64,000 nucleotides of DNA from Ignelater luminosus (lineage: Eukaryota > Arthropoda > Insecta > Coleoptera > Elateridae): NCBI GenBank assembly GCA_011009095.1, contig VTPC01090411.1, forward strand, positions 45,518-109,517, read 5' to 3'. Below the pieces are notes generated by a model that was given only the letters and a program-made list of their open reading frames with translations, did not search any database and was not told where the DNA came from. The position numbers were made by a program, and so were the translations under genes. Positions 62,501-64,000 of the stretch are shown here, in pieces (the first letter of the stretch is position 1; every line of letters starts with the position of its first letter).

Positions 62501-64000
62501 CCGAATCAAGTTTTATTGGCCGAAAAGCCAAAGATATGTGTTTCTTCTTTCCACTGCGACGCTTCTCTGTGACTGATAGTTTTTATATTGATGTACAAAA
62601 AGTCAGCATCGCTTGATATTTTGTTCTATACTTTAATAAACCTGCACAACTCCTCTGGTCCATCACTTCAAGCAAATAAAACATTTGATGGCACACATCC
62701 AATCAGTATTTAGAGACACGGAGGACATCTCTTTATGATATTGTTCCTCGAAATAGACGAGTATAAATATGTGATGGGTTGTTGAATTATATGGTGTCGC
62801 AAATATTGACTGAATTCTCCCTAGGAGAAAGAAAAGCTGACTCGCCCATTATCAACTTGATTATTATATCTAATGAAATCTAGCGGCAATAATAGAAAAG
62901 CGTTCATAAAGTGGAATAAATCCTACCTGAAAATGTATTTTAAGAATATTTAATACACACATACAAAAACTAAAACCCTCTGTATTTTAAAATCCATTCT
63001 GATGAATTTCCACCCTTCTTAATTACAAAGCCCCAAACGAAGAGCCGTCAAGCGAGTCGCATCCCTATGTAGGTCGTTTTTAGAGATAAAACAATCTTAA
63101 TCCGGTCTTCTTTAGTCGACTCTAATCTATGGTCATTTTTGTTCCACATAATAGACTTTTATTAATGTATAACTTATTAAGTATGATAAAACGACGAAGA
63201 CAAAACGAAAATGTAAAATTTTAAACAACGTTTTAGAAGCGAAGGGAAAAACGTTCTCTACGCAACATACGTTTGTGACAAATTTTAAAATAATGTATGG
63301 CATATCGAAGGCCCTCACGGGGAGCCGACAAAGCCCTCAATATCGCAGCCGTAAATTCGATTTAGATGACCGCGGCTCAATTCGCGATGACAGCTACAGT
63401 TTGAGTGAAAAAGCCGATTCCCAACCCCCCGTGCATATACCTTTTTCAGATGCGTTTGAAACGGTTTTTTTATGTTACGAAAAAGTAAAAAAGCTTGTAT
63501 GCTGTCCTATATCTAATAAAAAAGGAAACTTTTAGAAAATGCAAAAAAGTGTTTTTGTTGTTTTAACAGAAACTAGAAAAAAGAAAACAATGATCTGTCT
63601 TTGTAAGCTTTGGGAATCTTTTAGAAGCTCACTATTGTAAAGGGTTATTGAAATACTCTTCCAGTTTAATTTAATAACAGAAAAAGAAACAAACTTCGTA
63701 GTTTGTCGGCTGTCAAAACGAAAAGCTGTGTCACTGTGCAAAGCCCGGAAAGCCGTCAGTCGGTCGAACCTTTGTTCAAACTCTGTACCACTTCGGTAAA
63801 CTCGTTTATAAATATGATATTTTTGCTTGGATTAACCTTTGTTCTCTGTGGGTGGTATTGTGCAGAGGGTCTGACATTTCGCCACATGCAGTAATTGAAT
63901 TATTATACTTATTAAAAATCAAATTTCTTTTTCCCCTTAGATTGCATTACTACTTTTAAACGGCTAACAATAGAATGAAACCTTAATAACATACAGAAAA

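Larger units (their letters stand above)
56116..64000 (-). other. dac: dac intron, continuing past the window end
   Basis: No further dac exon recognised in 7.9 kb. Contents: a small GC-rich island at 57,431-57,498 in otherwise AT-rich DNA; a transposon deletion derivative (59,130-59,568); and higher-complexity patches at 62,990-63,070 and 63,270-63,470 that could be conserved noncoding elements. The rest shows nothing I can name. Confidence 0.7.

Noticed and set aside
1-64000. CRISPR arrays, prophage, operons or bacterial insertion sequences
   Set aside because: No regularly spaced direct repeats or bacterial genes; the sequence is eukaryotic throughout.

Overview
The window is animal DNA, most likely from an insect. 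It is AT-rich, has spliced coding exons, carries many Tc1/mariner-superfamily transposons with TA target duplications, and has no operons or bacterial signals. The order of insect cannot be decided from the sequence.

Right half (34,594-64,000, minus strand): the 3' end of a dachshund (dac) gene. Three coding exons are visible: 56,115-55,972 (C-terminal Dach-box/DD2 coiled coil), 54,940-54,683 (charged linker and a conserved aromatic patch) and 34,727-34,594 (C-terminal tail and stop). All junctions are GT/AG and phase 1, so the exons join in one frame. The last intron is about 20 kb. Upstream exons, including the Ski/Sno-like DNA-binding domain, must lie beyond base 64,000. The introns hold old repeats, several higher-complexity patches that could be enhancers, and one short transposon deletion derivative (59,130-59,568).

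Left half (1-34,593): sequence downstream of dac, with no recognisable host gene but a dense set of Tc1/mariner copies from different lineages and of different ages. They are: a SETMAR-like mariner piece cut by the window edge (1-403); a mariner with perfect 28-bp ends and one small coding deletion (4,831-6,109); a mariner with a 1-base frameshift (about 12,895-14,179); an irritans-type mariner with perfect 33-bp ends and an intact 349-residue D,D34D transposase (16,945-18,238); a heavily decayed mariner relative (18,470-19,372); a rosa-type DD41D element with perfect 31-bp ends and a single extra A (21,364-22,669); and a decayed mariner (30,351-31,556). The rosa-type element sits inside one copy of an older unclassified repeat, whose second, inverted copy lies at 26,573-27,640. 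A fragment of a multicopy arthropod Cys-rich protein lies at 623-832.

No previously undescribed system is evident. The points most worth checking are the possibly active irritans-type mariner, the nearly intact rosa-type element nested in an unknown repeat, the tail-retaining deletion derivative, a TATA-box/small-ORF pair inside the last dac intron, and the confinement of long mariner copies to the sequence outside dac.
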